Source: Prescottella equi
GTDB lineage: Bacteria; Actinomycetota; Actinomycetes; Mycobacteriales; Mycobacteriaceae
DNA length: 64,000 nucleotides
Assembly: GCF_020171745.1 (NCBI RefSeq)
Contig: NZ_JAIVAH010000012.1
Coordinates: 62,001 to 126,000, forward strand
Direction of reading: 5' to 3'
Positions 1 through 8,875 of this stretch are shown in pieces. Position numbers and translations under genes: made by a program. Within the stretch, counting starts at the first letter, position 1; the number at the start of each line of letters is the position of its first letter. Under the pieces are notes generated by a model, which saw nothing but the letters and a program-made list of their open reading frames with translations, was not told the origin of the DNA and did not search any database.

Positions 1-2696
1 CCGATGATCCCTTGGCGCACGTGCGCGGCGGCGGCTTCGACGTTCGCGAGATTCATCTGCGTCATACTCGCGACCGTGTGCACGATGACGTTGTCGACCC
101 GCGACTGCTGGTGCGGCAGTTCGAGAAGCTCGGTCAGCAGGTCGAGCGATTCCCGACCGTGCCGCGCCACCCCGGAGAAGAGGAGGATCCGGCCCAGCAG
201 TGCGTCGGCGATCACGTCCGGATCACCCTGGGCGCGAGCCAGTTGGAGCGCGCGCCGGCTCATGTCGTCGGGTACCGCGGAATCCGGGTGGTAGCAGCTG
301 CCGACCGCGAGCGCGGACAGGACCCGAGAGTGCGCGACGGGGTCCGAAGCGACGAACGGCTCCAGTGCCACGAGGCGTTCGAGCAGCGGCCCGGGATCAC
401 GACCGTACGACACCCACGGCCACCCGCCGGCGGCCCGCAGAAGTGCCGCTGCCAGTCGCCCGGCACCCGAGGTACGTTCTTCGCGCACCGCGTCGAGCAG
501 ACCGGCGCACACGACGTCGAGAACGGTCTGTCCGCGACCGGCGCGGGCCAGTGCCTCCACCCGGGCCACCAGCAGGTCGTCACGCTCGTCGGGCGAGCGT
601 TCCGACGCGGGTAGCCGATCGAAGATCTGCACTGCGGTCTCCCACCAGTGCGCGGCGGTCTCCGAACTCCATCGCTCCGTCGCCTCCCGGGCCGCGACGG
701 TGCACGCGTCGACTACCTCGCGTGGATCCACCAGCGGCAGTGCGGCACACAGGTGTTGCGCACGTCGGCTGGCGCGGTCCGCGTCGGAGGACTCCGCCAG
801 GATCTCGGCGACCCGGGCGTGCATGCGCTGACGCCGCAACGCGGGCATGTCCTCGAGGACCTCGTGCCGCAGCAGTCCATGCGCGAAGACGTACCCGCGG
901 GCCCCGGGCGCGGTCACGATGATCCGTTCGTCCGCTGCCTCGTCCAGACAGTCGGCGAGTGTGTCCAGGTCGAGACGGGACGCCGCGGCCAGGAGGTCGA
1001 TCTCGATGGCGTCGCCGAGCACGGCCGCAACTCGAAGTACTTGCAACACCGCCGGTTTCACGGCTGCGAGTCGTCTGCCCAGCACAGACCGGACGGCCAT
1101 CGGTATCTCGTCGCCGAGTCGCTCGTCGCGCGGCAACCGCGCGTATTCCGAGACGAACAGCGGGTTTCCCCCGGTCCGGTCAGTCAGGACCTGGACCTGG
1201 GCCGGACCGATCCGCTCACCGGCGACGTGGCTGGCCAGCTCCTCGACCTCGGCTGGTTCCAGCGGCGGCACCGTGACGTGCCGGTTGCCTTCCCCGCGCA
1301 GCACCGCATCGACGAGCGCGCCGACCGTTCCGATTCCGGTGTCACGCAGCGTCAACACGAAACACACCGGGCGGTGGACGAGCGCGCCCACCAGGTACGA
1401 CAGGCACCGCAGCGAAGTCGGGTCGGCCCACTGTATGTCGTCGACGACGACAGTCAGAGCGGGTTTGCCCGCGACCGCTGCCTCGATCACTTCCCGCACC
1501 CGTTCGTACACGGCGAACCGCGCCTCGTCCGAGTCGACGCCGGTCGGCGGAATCAACACAGCGTCCGCGTCGCCGCCGAGTTCACGCACCAGTCGGCGGA
1601 TCGGCCACCAGGCCGGTGCGCCGTCGTCCTCCGGACACCGCGCCCACACCGCCGTCCCACCGGCAGCCACCGTCCGCGCAGCACACTCCTCGGCCAACCG
1701 TGTCTTCCCGATCCCGGCGGGGCCGGTGAGTGCAAGCCACCGCGTCGACCCGTCGAGGACGTCGTCGAGCATCTGCTCGATCACGAGGGTTTCGCTTCGG
1801 CGCCCGACGAACACGCGGCCCGGTTTCACCTCGCCGACCGCGTCGGCCGCCCCGGGTGCTGCGACGCCCGACGCCGGGGAGTCGGGTAGTGGAACCTGCT
1901 CCGCACCAGTCCATCCCGGTGTTCGGGGCCAGGCTGCGAGACCTGGATCGTGGCGCAGGATCGCGCTCTGGAGTGCGCGCAGCTCGGTCCCGGGCTCGAG
2001 CCCCAACTCGGCGTCGAGCCGATCGACGTGCATCCGGAATCCATCCAGCGCCTCCGACGACCTGCCTGCCCGGTGCAGCGCGAGCATCCGGAGCCAGCAG
2101 GTTCGGTCCCGGTACGGGAATTCGCTGCACAACTGGGCTGTCTCCACGAGGGCGGGCGGGATCCGCCCCAACGCGAGCAGCGCGGTGATCCGAGTCTCCC
2201 TGCATTCGGTCCGTACCTCGTCGAATCCCGCGGCCTCCAGCTGAACCCACGGTTCGTCGGCCAGGTCCTCGAGCAACGGCCCCCGGACTGCCGCGAGCGC
2301 TCGGTCGGCGGTCTTCAGCGCTGGTTCCCACGCCCCGTCCTCAGCGAGACTCCGCGCGTCCTCGGCGTCGTCGAGGAAACTCACCAGATCGACCTCGTCG
2401 GCCGAGATGTCGAGGACGTAACCCGGCGGTTGCCGCACGATCGGCGACGTGGCTCCGGTCTCGCCGCGGAGCACCCGGCGCAGGTTCGAGATGTACGCCT
2501 GGATGCTCGCCATGGCACTCGTGGGTGCATCGTCGCCCCAGAGGGCGTCGACGAGGCGGGCGATGGACACCACCCGCCCCCGACCGAGCAGCAGGACAGC
2601 CAGGACCGCGCGTTGCTTGCGCGGCCCCAGATCGAGGATCTCGTCACCGGAGTCGGTGTGGGCCACCTCCAGCGGTCCCAGCAGCCGATAGATCAT
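1..2696 (-). CDS. SARP-type transcriptional regulator with AAA ATPase domain (3' end outside window)
   Basis: The reading frame opens at ATG (2696, protein start MIYRLLGPLEV) and stays open to the window edge: at least 898 codons with no stop seen. Residues about 1-95 form an OmpR-like winged-helix domain (PRKQRAVLAVLLL, then a GYVLDI segment). About 100-245 is a BTAD domain (LLEDLADEPWVQLEA; AELGLEPGTELRALQ). An ATPase domain follows, with Walker A GPAGIGKT near residue 323 and a Walker B-like VVVDDIQWAD. This is the large SARP/AfsR-like architecture: an ATP-responsive activator, often of secondary metabolism or export genes. It lies 77 bp downstream of an MFS exporter on the same strand, so the pair may be co-transcribed. 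The C-terminal effector region (TPR- or LuxR-like in relatives) is cut off. The inducer and target genes cannot be read from the sequence. Confidence 0.9.
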   Translation of the reverse strand, partial: MIYRLLGPLEVAHTDSGDEILDLGPRKQRAVLAVLLLGRGRVVSIARLVDALWGDDAPTSAMASIQAYISNLRRVLRGETGATSPIVRQPPGYVLDISADEVDLVSFLDDAEDARSLAEDGAWEPALKTADRALAAVRGPLLEDLADEPWVQLEAAGFDEVRTECRETRITALLALGRIPPALVETAQLCSEFPYRDRTCWLRMLALHRAGRSSEALDGFRMHVDRLDAELGLEPGTELRALQSAILRHDPGLAAWPRTPGWTGAEQVPLPDSPASGVAAPGAADAVGEVKPGRVFVGRRSETLVIEQMLDDVLDGSTRWLALTGPAGIGKTRLAEECAARTVAAGGTAVWARCPEDDGAPAWWPIRRLVRELGGDADAVLIPPTGVDSDEARFAVYERVREVIEAAVAGKPALTVVVDDIQWADPTSLRCLSYLVGALVHRPVCFVLTLRDTGIGTVGALVDAVLRGEGNRHVTVPPLEPAEVEELASHVAGERIGPAQVQVLTDRTGGNPLFVSEYARLPRDERLGDEIPMAVRSVLGRRLAAVKPAVLQVLRVAAVLGDAIEIDLLAAASRLDLDTLADCLDEAADERIIVTAPGARGYVFAHGLLRHEVLEDMPALRRQRMHARVAEILAESSDADRASRRAQHLCAALPLVDPREVVDACTVAAREATERWSSETAAHWWETAVQIFDRLPASERSPDERDDLLVARVEALARAGRGQTVLDVVCAGLLDAVREERTSGAGRLAAALLRAAGGWPWVSYGRDPGPLLERLVALEPFVASDPVAHSRVLSALAVGSCYHPDSAVPDDMSRRALQLARAQGDPDVIADALLGRILLFSGVARHGRESLDLLTELLELPHQQSRVDNVIVHTVASMTQMNLANVEAAAAHVRQGII

Positions 2697-2773
2697 CCGT
2701 GGACTCCTCGTGCCTGGTGACTGAGGACGGCACGAGTGTAAGGACCGAGAGGCGTCGATGTACGACGAACCGA

Positions 2774-4222
2774 TCATCGCAGTGCCGACACGACCTCACC
2801 GGCACCGTCGACGGTCCGGCGCACAGAACGTCGCGCGGGCAAGGTTGCCGCGCAGACCAGCGCCCCCAGCGCCGCGACGAGTGCGGCGACCATCAGCGCG
2901 GCGCGCAGGCCGGCGACGAAGTCCTCCGGTGATCCTCCCGGCAGCATCGATTGCGCGGGCAGGAGGGCGCCGAGAGCGGCGACGCCCACCGCGATCCCGG
3001 TCTGGCGGAACGCGTCGTTGATGCCGGCGGCCAACCCGACGTGGTCGGCAGTGCTCTCCCCGAGTACGAGCCCGCTCATGACCGGATTGAACACTCCGGC
3101 GCCGATCAGAGCGACGGCGAACCCGGGCAGGATCGCGTACTTCGAGCTGGAAACGTCCACCACGGTCATCATCACCAGCCCCGCAGCCACCAACGCCAGT
3201 GACGCGGTCAGCGTGACCGACACCGGGATTCGGCCGTCGAGCTTCGCGGTGGCGCCCGCGACGACGAACATGGCGACCGTTGCGGGCAGATACACCAACC
3301 CCGCCGAGGTGGGCGACAGGTGCAGGATGTTCTGCAGGTAGATCGTGGTGTAGACGAACACCGCGAACAAGGACGCCGAGATCGCGAAGGCCGCGACCTG
3401 TGCGCCCGCGAATGCCCGGTTCTTCAGCAGCTGGGGCGGCAGCATCGGCTCCCGCGTCCGCAGTTCGCATCCGATGAATCCGATCAGCGCGACGGCGCCG
3501 ACCACGAGGGCGGCGACCGTCGCCGGCGACGTCCATCCGACCTCGTTGCCGCGCAACAGTCCGAAGACGAGCGCACCCAACCCGACACAGACGAGGATCT
3601 GTCCGATCACGTCGGTGCCGCGAGGGTTCGGGTCCCGCGATTCCGGCACCCACCGGACGGTGACGGCGAGCGTGATCAGTCCGATCGGGACGTTGATCAG
3701 GAAGATGGCCCGCCAGTGCAGCAGCTCGGTCAGCAGCCCGCCGACCAGCGGACCGATCGCGAACGCTCCGCCGATCGTGGCTCCGTACGCGGCCAGCGCG
3801 GTCGCCCGCGCGGGTCCCTTCTCGAACACGTCCGCGAGAAGGGCGAGCGAGCACGCGAACAGGACGGCGGCACCGACTCCCTGCACGGTGCGTGCGAGGT
3901 CGAGCACCCAGATGCCCGGTGCCACCGTGCAGATCAGCGAGGCGACGGTGAACAGTACGATGCCGACCTCGAACACGTAGCGCCGCCCTCGCCGGTCAGC
4001 CCAGGATCCGGCGCTGAGGACCACGGTCGCCAACGCCAGCGTGTAGGCGTCGACGACCCACTGCAGTCCGCCCACGCCGGTGTCGAGATCGACCGCGATG
4101 GAGGGCAGGGCGGTGTTGACCACGGCGATGTCGAGCATCAACATCGCCGTGGTCACGCAGACGACGATCAGGGTTGCGCGTCGCGTTGCGGCGCTCTTCG
4201 GGGGACTTGTCTCGACCGGCAT
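2774..4222 (-). CDS. MFS drug exporter, DHA2 (EmrB/QacA) family
   Basis: A 482-residue integral membrane protein, predicted to be a proton-driven multidrug exporter with about 14 helices. Family signs: helix 1 TAMLMLDIAVVNTALPSI (the DHA2 pattern with an acidic residue followed by VNTALP), the loop 2-3 motif SWADRRGRRYVFEVG, and motif C-like GPLVGGLLTELLHWRAIFLINVPIG. I chose ATG 4222 (MPVETSPPK); the frame is open for 85 more codons upstream, but that part is Arg/Ser-rich and unlike a transporter. It is divergent from the hydrolase at 4476 across a 253-bp gap holding both promoters, and it sits upstream of the SARP regulator on the same strand. Substrate unknown. Confidence 0.93.
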   Translation of the reverse strand: MPVETSPPKSAATRRATLIVVCVTTAMLMLDIAVVNTALPSIAVDLDTGVGGLQWVVDAYTLALATVVLSAGSWADRRGRRYVFEVGIVLFTVASLICTVAPGIWVLDLARTVQGVGAAVLFACSLALLADVFEKGPARATALAAYGATIGGAFAIGPLVGGLLTELLHWRAIFLINVPIGLITLAVTVRWVPESRDPNPRGTDVIGQILVCVGLGALVFGLLRGNEVGWTSPATVAALVVGAVALIGFIGCELRTREPMLPPQLLKNRAFAGAQVAAFAISASLFAVFVYTTIYLQNILHLSPTSAGLVYLPATVAMFVVAGATAKLDGRIPVSVTLTASLALVAAGLVMMTVVDVSSSKYAILPGFAVALIGAGVFNPVMSGLVLGESTADHVGLAAGINDAFRQTGIAVGVAALGALLPAQSMLPGGSPEDFVAGLRAALMVAALVAALGALVCAATLPARRSVRRTVDGAGEVVSALR

Positions 4223-4475
4223 CGGGTGTCCTCGGTGTCTCGTGGGACGGCACGAGGGCTCTCGCGCCGTCCTCACCCTGTTCCCGCGGCCTTGGCTCAC
4301 ACCGGGTGAAATCCTTGGAGGCGTCTCCCCGACGCTCGAGGTACGAGTCGTCGACCCGATGCCGCCGCGCACCACGCATTCTGGGCTCGATCGGGAGAAC
4401 CGGCGCAGCACACGCGGGGTGCGTCCTAGCCTGGCAACCGGGACCGCAGTGGGGCGCGACCGATTAGAGGCATTC

Positions 4476-5615
4476 ATGGCATCTGTTCAGGGTCAATGTG
4501 ATTCGGCGTTCGACAGTGTCCGCGAAGTGTTCGAGGAGAGCTTCGCAAACGGGCAGAATCTGGGCGCCGCGGTGGCCGTGTACGCCGACGGCCGGCCCGT
4601 CGTGGACCTGTGGGGCGGCATCGCCGATCGGCGGACCGGTCGGGAGTGGTCGTGGGATACCCCGTGCGTGGTGTTCTCGTGCACCAAGGCGGTGACGTCG
4701 GCGGCGGCGCTGCTGCTCGTCGATCGCGGCTACATGAGCCTCGACGACCCCGTCGCCGACTGGTGGCCGGAGTTCGCGCAGCACGGCAAGGGCGGCGCCA
4801 CCGTCGAACATCTGTTGACCCACCGGGCCGGGCTGCCGGCCTTCGACGGGCACGTGACAGTGGCGCAGGCTTCGGACCCGGTCGCGATGGCGGACCGGCT
4901 GGCCCGGCAGCGCCCGGAATGGGAACCCGGTACCGACTTCGGCTACCACGCGCTCACGTTCGGGTGGCTGCTCGGCGAACTGGTCCGACGGCACACCGGC
5001 GGGTCGGTGGGGCAGTTCGTGCACGAGGAGTTCGGCTCGGACCTGTGGATCGGGGCCCCGGCGGGGACCATCGCGCGGGCCGCGCGGATCAGCGTCCCGA
5101 AGCGCGGCGAACCGAAATCGGCGCTGACCGACATCGCGACGCAGACTCGGATCGGCGCGGCGTACGCGGAACCGGGTTCGCTCATCTTCCGGGCCACCGC
5201 CAATCCTGCCGCGTCGTACAACGACCCGGCACTGCTGGGCGGCGGCTGGCCCGCGGCGGGAATGGTCACCACGGCGCGCGCACTCGCGCGGTTCTACCGC
5301 GACCTCGTGCACGGGGTGACACTGAGCCACCGGACGCTGGACGACGCGATCCGGGTGCGGGTGCGCGGCCGGGACCGGGTGCTCCTCACCGACAGTGCGT
5401 ACGGGCTCGGTTTCATGCGGCCCGCCCAGAGTTTCGAGCTTCCGGATGTGGCCGTCGGCGCGTTCGGGCACCCGGGTGCGGGCGGCGCCGTCGGGCTGGG
5501 TGATCCCGACAGCGGCCTCGCGATCGCGTTCGTCCCGAATCTCAAGCGCGACTACTTCGCCGGCGACCGTCGGGCGCACCGGCTCGTCGACGCCGCCTAC
5601 GCGGCGATCGCGTGA
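4476..5615 (+). CDS. Serine hydrolase, beta-lactamase/class VIII esterase fold
   Basis: A 379-residue enzyme of the class C beta-lactamase superfamily, matching actinobacterial EstB/LipP-like esterases. The nucleophile motif is S68-C-T-K71 (SxxK), and Tyr157 in FGYHALTFGWLLGELV is the likely second catalytic residue. Also visible: the WGGIADRRTGREW strand, LLTHRAGLPAF, and a GHPGAGGAVGLGDP segment near the end. No signal peptide is seen, so it is probably cytoplasmic. Start ATG 4476 has an AGAGG site about 7 nt upstream; longer in-frame starts upstream run antisense through the MFS gene. It ends 10 bp from the convergent HAD gene. The natural ester substrate is unknown; true beta-lactamase activity is unlikely. 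Confidence 0.92.
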   Translation: MASVQGQCDSAFDSVREVFEESFANGQNLGAAVAVYADGRPVVDLWGGIADRRTGREWSWDTPCVVFSCTKAVTSAAALLLVDRGYMSLDDPVADWWPEFAQHGKGGATVEHLLTHRAGLPAFDGHVTVAQASDPVAMADRLARQRPEWEPGTDFGYHALTFGWLLGELVRRHTGGSVGQFVHEEFGSDLWIGAPAGTIARAARISVPKRGEPKSALTDIATQTRIGAAYAEPGSLIFRATANPAASYNDPALLGGGWPAAGMVTTARALARFYRDLVHGVTLSHRTLDDAIRVRVRGRDRVLLTDSAYGLGFMRPAQSFELPDVAVGAFGHPGAGGAVGLGDPDSGLAIAFVPNLKRDYFAGDRRAHRLVDAAYAAIA

Positions 5616-5625
5616 GACGCCGGGT

Positions 5626-6441
5626 TCAGAACGGGTCCGCCGTGCGCCCCACCAGGTCGGCGACCGACTCGAGCACCAGCGTCGGGCGGTAGGGGAACGT
5701 CCCGACGGATGCTCGGGTGGAGATGCCGCTGAGCACCAGGATGGTCTGCAGGCCGGCCTCGAGGCCCGACACGACGTCGGTGTCCATCCGGTCGCCGATC
5801 ATCAGCGTGTTCTCCGAGTGCGCCCCGATCGCGCGCAGCGCCGAGCGCATCATCAGCGGGTTCGGCTTGCCCACGTAGTACGGTTCGCGGCCGGTCGCGC
5901 GAGTGATCAGCGCCGCGACCGAACCCGTTGCGGGAAGGGAACCTTCGCGGGAAGGTCCGGTGGCGTCCGGGTTGGTCGCGATGAACCGCGCGCCGCGTTC
6001 GACGAGCCGGATCGCGGTGGTGATCGCCTCGAACGAGTAGGTGCGGGTCTCACCGAGCACGACGTAGTCCGGGTCGTTGTCGGTGAGCACGTAGCCGATC
6101 TCGTGCAGCGCGGTGGTGAGCCCGGATTCGCCCACCACGTAGGCACTTCCGCCGGGTCGCTGGTTCTTCAGGAACGTCGCCGTCGCCAGCGCCGAGGTCC
6201 AGATCGACTTCTCGGGGATGTCGAGTCCGCTGCGCAACAGCCGCGCCCGCAGGTCGCGGGGTGTCCGAATCGAGTTGTTGGTCAGCACGATGAAGGGCGT
6301 GCCGGCCTCCTGGAGTTCGGCGAGGAAGTCGTCGGCGCCGGGAATGATGTGTTCTTCGTGGACGAGAACCCCGTCCATGTCCATGAGGTACGTCCAGCCG
6401 GGGTTCCGCTCTTCGGTGCTCACGGCTCCAGTATCCGTCAT
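5626..6441 (-). CDS. HAD-IIA family sugar phosphatase (NagD-like)
   Basis: A 271-residue haloacid dehalogenase superfamily hydrolase. Motif I is MDMDGVLVHE (two catalytic Asp), motif II IVLTNNS, and motifs III/IV are the Lys in YYVGKPNPLMM and the acidic pair in MIGDRMDTDVVSGLEAG. The C2-type cap between motifs II and III places it in subfamily IIA (NagD, 4-nitrophenyl phosphatase), usually small-metabolite phosphatases. Its ATG overlaps the stop of the upstream mycolyltransferase-fold gene (ATGA, 4 nt), so the two are translationally coupled. The physiological substrate is not evident. Confidence 0.92.
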   Translation of the reverse strand: MTDTGAVSTEERNPGWTYLMDMDGVLVHEEHIIPGADDFLAELQEAGTPFIVLTNNSIRTPRDLRARLLRSGLDIPEKSIWTSALATATFLKNQRPGGSAYVVGESGLTTALHEIGYVLTDNDPDYVVLGETRTYSFEAITTAIRLVERGARFIATNPDATGPSREGSLPATGSVAALITRATGREPYYVGKPNPLMMRSALRAIGAHSENTLMIGDRMDTDVVSGLEAGLQTILVLSGISTRASVGTFPYRPTLVLESVADLVGRTADPF

Positions 6442-7442
6442 GCTCCGATGGCCGGACCGATCACCGCCCACGAATCGCGCATCTCGGCCTCGAACACGCC
6501 CCACGTGTGGCTGCCGACGTCGCGGTAGACGACGGTCGCGGGGATGCCGAGCGACCGCAGCCGGGCGTCCATCACCGCGGTGCAGCGCATCGTGATCGAT
6601 TCGAGCAGACCGCCCACGAAGCCCTGCGGGATCGCGATCAGCGGATCGAGGCGGTCGATGGCGCCGGGCATTCCGGATGCGGCGGACAGGAACAACACCT
6701 TGCCGCGCAACCGTTCTGCCTGCACCACCGGGTCGTGCTCGATCCACTGTGGCCCGCCGCCGGGACCCCACATGTTGTTGACGTTGCCGCCGCCGCGCAC
6801 TTCGACCATCGAGCGGACCATCGCCTGCCCGTTGAAGTCGCTGGTCCCCGCGCACCCGCTGTACGAGCCGATGGCGCGGTAGACGTCGGGTGCCTGGATC
6901 GCGAGGTCCAGCACCGGGCCGGCCGCCATGGACACCCCGCCCAGTGCATTGACACCGGTGGTCCCGAACTGACGATCGATCACCGGCGGCAGCTCCCGCG
7001 TGAGGAACGTCTGCCACTTGTTGCGGCCCAGCACGGGGTCGTCGTTGTCCCAGTCGGTGTACATCGAGTACTTGCCACCCACCGGCAGCACCACGTTGAC
7101 GTGCTTGTCCGCGAAGAAGTTCGTGACGTCGGTGTTGTTGTACCAGGAGACGCCGTCCTCGCCGCCGGTGATGCCGGTGAGCAGATAGAACGTGGGCGCC
7201 GGGCCGCCTCCGGTCGGGTGGATGACGTCACTGGTGACCACCCGGTCCATCGACGGTGAGTACACCGAGATGCGGGTCACCCGGTCGCTCACCTGGACCA
7301 TGCCGGCCACGTAGGCGGCGCCCGACGGGGCCGCACGCGCGGTGAGTGTCCCGCCGAGCAGCGAGGCAACCAGTATCCCGACGAGGGTGAGTGAGTGGAG
7401 GATCCGGTGCCGGGCACCGGCCGTCGCCCCAGAGCTTCGCAT
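6438..7442 (-). CDS. Secreted mycolyltransferase-fold (antigen 85-like) esterase family protein
   Basis: A 334-residue exported protein with the antigen 85 alpha/beta-hydrolase fold. Residues 1-37 are a signal peptide (Arg-rich start, LTLVGILVASLLGGTLTARA). The VVLPVGG, YTDW and KWQTFLTREL segments are close to Ag85. The nucleophile is Ser171 in GGVSMAAGP; the catalytic His is probably in VGSHTWGVFEAEM near the C-terminus, where Ag85 has HSWEYW. Mycolyltransferases move mycolic acids between trehalose mycolates and arabinogalactan outside the membrane; this could be one, or a related esterase. It is coupled by a 4-nt overlap to the HAD phosphatase. ATG 7442 is the only start that gives a clean signal peptide. 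Confidence 0.9.
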   Translation of the reverse strand: MRSSGATAGARHRILHSLTLVGILVASLLGGTLTARAAPSGAAYVAGMVQVSDRVTRISVYSPSMDRVVTSDVIHPTGGGPAPTFYLLTGITGGEDGVSWYNNTDVTNFFADKHVNVVLPVGGKYSMYTDWDNDDPVLGRNKWQTFLTRELPPVIDRQFGTTGVNALGGVSMAAGPVLDLAIQAPDVYRAIGSYSGCAGTSDFNGQAMVRSMVEVRGGGNVNNMWGPGGGPQWIEHDPVVQAERLRGKVLFLSAASGMPGAIDRLDPLIAIPQGFVGGLLESITMRCTAVMDARLRSLGIPATVVYRDVGSHTWGVFEAEMRDSWAVIGPAIGA

Positions 7443-7593
7443 CGCGCACCTCCGGCCTGATGGCCTGAATTGCTTTCTGGCTGAATGAAGCTCACGCCAG
7501 CATATCCGCGGCGGAGGTGCTGGGGTGGCGCTTCCGAGCGCCGTCGGGACCCGGTGCGTGCATTTTGCGCCCGTTCGGTCTTGGATGTTCTGT

Positions 7594-8304
7594 ATGGACG
7601 GCAACCGAACACCCGATCCGGCCCGCGTCGTGGCCGGATCCGTCGCATTCCTCGGCGACGCACTGCGCTTCGCGGCGGGCACCACGCTGGATCTCGCGCG
7701 CCGCGTGCCCGGGGTGGATGCCGGTCTGGCGGCGCTCGAGTCGCGCGGTGCGGAGACGTTGCGGGCGGCGGACGCCCTTACCGAACGCGTGCTGCGGGAG
7801 GTCGTGCGACGCGTGGTGGCGGCCGCGCTCGCGGAAGTGGACATCACGGCCGTGGTCCGGGATCACGTCGACCTCGACGCGATCGCCGAGGGCATCGACA
7901 TCGAGCGGATCATCGACCGCGTCGACGTCGACGCGATCGCCGCGAAGGTGGACATCGCGCCGATTCTGGACCGGGTGGATGTCGACGACGTGGCCGCGCG
8001 CGTGGACATCGAGCGGATCATCGACCGGGTCGACGTGAACGCGATCGCCGCGAAGGTGGATGTGGACAAGATCGCCGCGGAGGTGGACGTGGACGCCGTG
8101 ATCGGACGCGTCGACCTGGTCGGGCTGTCCAACGAGGTCATCGAGGGCGTCGACCTGCCCCGGATCATCCGGGAATCGACCAGCACGATGTCGACCGAGG
8201 CGGTGCGCGGTGCCCGGTCGCAGGGCATGGCGGCCGACGACGCCGTCGCCGGTTTCGTCGGTCGTCTGTTCGGTCGCGAGGGTCGCGAAGGCGGTGAGGC
8301 ATGA
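7594..8304 (+). CDS. Nonapeptide-repeat protein of unknown function
   Basis: A 236-residue acidic protein that I do not recognise as a named family. Residues about 81-190 are a tandem 9-residue repeat of the type V-D-(V/I/L)-x-x-I-x-x-(R/K), for example VDVDAIAAK, VDIAPILDR, VDVDDVAAR, VDIERIIDR; I count about 11 units. The spacing of Val-Asp and Ile suggests a regular solenoid or amphipathic array. The N-terminal 70 residues are helical and Ala/Arg-rich; the C-terminus is a Gly/Arg/Glu tail. There is no signal peptide or membrane segment. The stop overlaps the start of the RDD gene (ATGA), so the two are made together and may interact at the membrane. ATG 7594 starts the conserved part; an in-frame ATG at 7585 is possible. 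Confidence 0.8.
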   Translation: MDGNRTPDPARVVAGSVAFLGDALRFAAGTTLDLARRVPGVDAGLAALESRGAETLRAADALTERVLREVVRRVVAAALAEVDITAVVRDHVDLDAIAEGIDIERIIDRVDVDAIAAKVDIAPILDRVDVDDVAARVDIERIIDRVDVNAIAAKVDVDKIAAEVDVDAVIGRVDLVGLSNEVIEGVDLPRIIRESTSTMSTEAVRGARSQGMAADDAVAGFVGRLFGREGREGGEA

Positions 8305-8801
8305 CCGATGTCCGGCACGCGGATCCCGAGCATCGCCCGGCCGGGATCGTCACGCGTGGTCTGGCCGCGCTGATCGACATCGGCGTCGTGCTGTTCCTGA
8401 TGTGCATGATCTACCTGGGGCTCATGTTCACCCGGTTGTTGTTCTCGCCGCAGGAGTTTCGGTTCCCGCAGGCGCAGTTCCTGCTGTCCGCCACGACGTT
8501 CGTCGCGCTGTCCGTCCTGTATCTCACGGTGTGCTGGTCCACCAGCGGCCGCACCGTCGGGGCGGTCGCGATGGGGTTGCGTCTCGTCAGCCGCAACGGC
8601 CGCCTCGTCCGGTTCCCCCGGTGCGCGGCCCGTGCGGTGCTGTGTGTGCTGTTCGGGTTCGGCCTGTTCTGGGCGGCGTTCGACGGGCGCCGGCGCTCGC
8701 TGCAGGACATCCTGCTGCGGACGTCGGTCGTCTACGACTGGACGCCGTCCCCGGACCTCGTCGAACACGAAATCGGACGCCCCACCGACGTCGACGGGTG
8801 A
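8301..8801 (+). CDS. RDD family membrane protein
   Basis: A 166-residue protein with the RDD domain: GLAALIDIGVVLFLMCM begins helix 1 with an Asp as in the family, helix 2 is about residues 55-75, and the third segment is ARAVLCVLFGFGLFWAAFDGRRRSLQDILLRTSVVYDW, containing the family's DGRRRSLQD-type motif. RDD proteins are small integral membrane proteins; some are linked to ion exchange, most are uncharacterised. Its ATG overlaps the stop of the nonapeptide-repeat gene by 4 nt. The function is therefore best studied together with that partner. Confidence 0.9.
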   Translation: MTDVRHADPEHRPAGIVTRGLAALIDIGVVLFLMCMIYLGLMFTRLLFSPQEFRFPQAQFLLSATTFVALSVLYLTVCWSTSGRTVGAVAMGLRLVSRNGRLVRFPRCAARAVLCVLFGFGLFWAAFDGRRRSLQDILLRTSVVYDWTPSPDLVEHEIGRPTDVDG

Positions 8802-8875
8802 GACAGGGCTACAGCGCGAGGGTGACGCGGGGCATACTCGAACCCAATCGAATCAGGTAGACGATCGGAGAACCG

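Noticed and set aside
12-614. Plus-strand open frames at the left edge
   Set aside because: They are antisense to the SARP regulator, whose frame stays open for 898 codons with recognisable domains.
4476-5615. Antibiotic-resistance beta-lactamase
   Set aside because: The SxxK and Tyr are present, but the overall pattern and lack of a signal peptide fit class VIII esterases.
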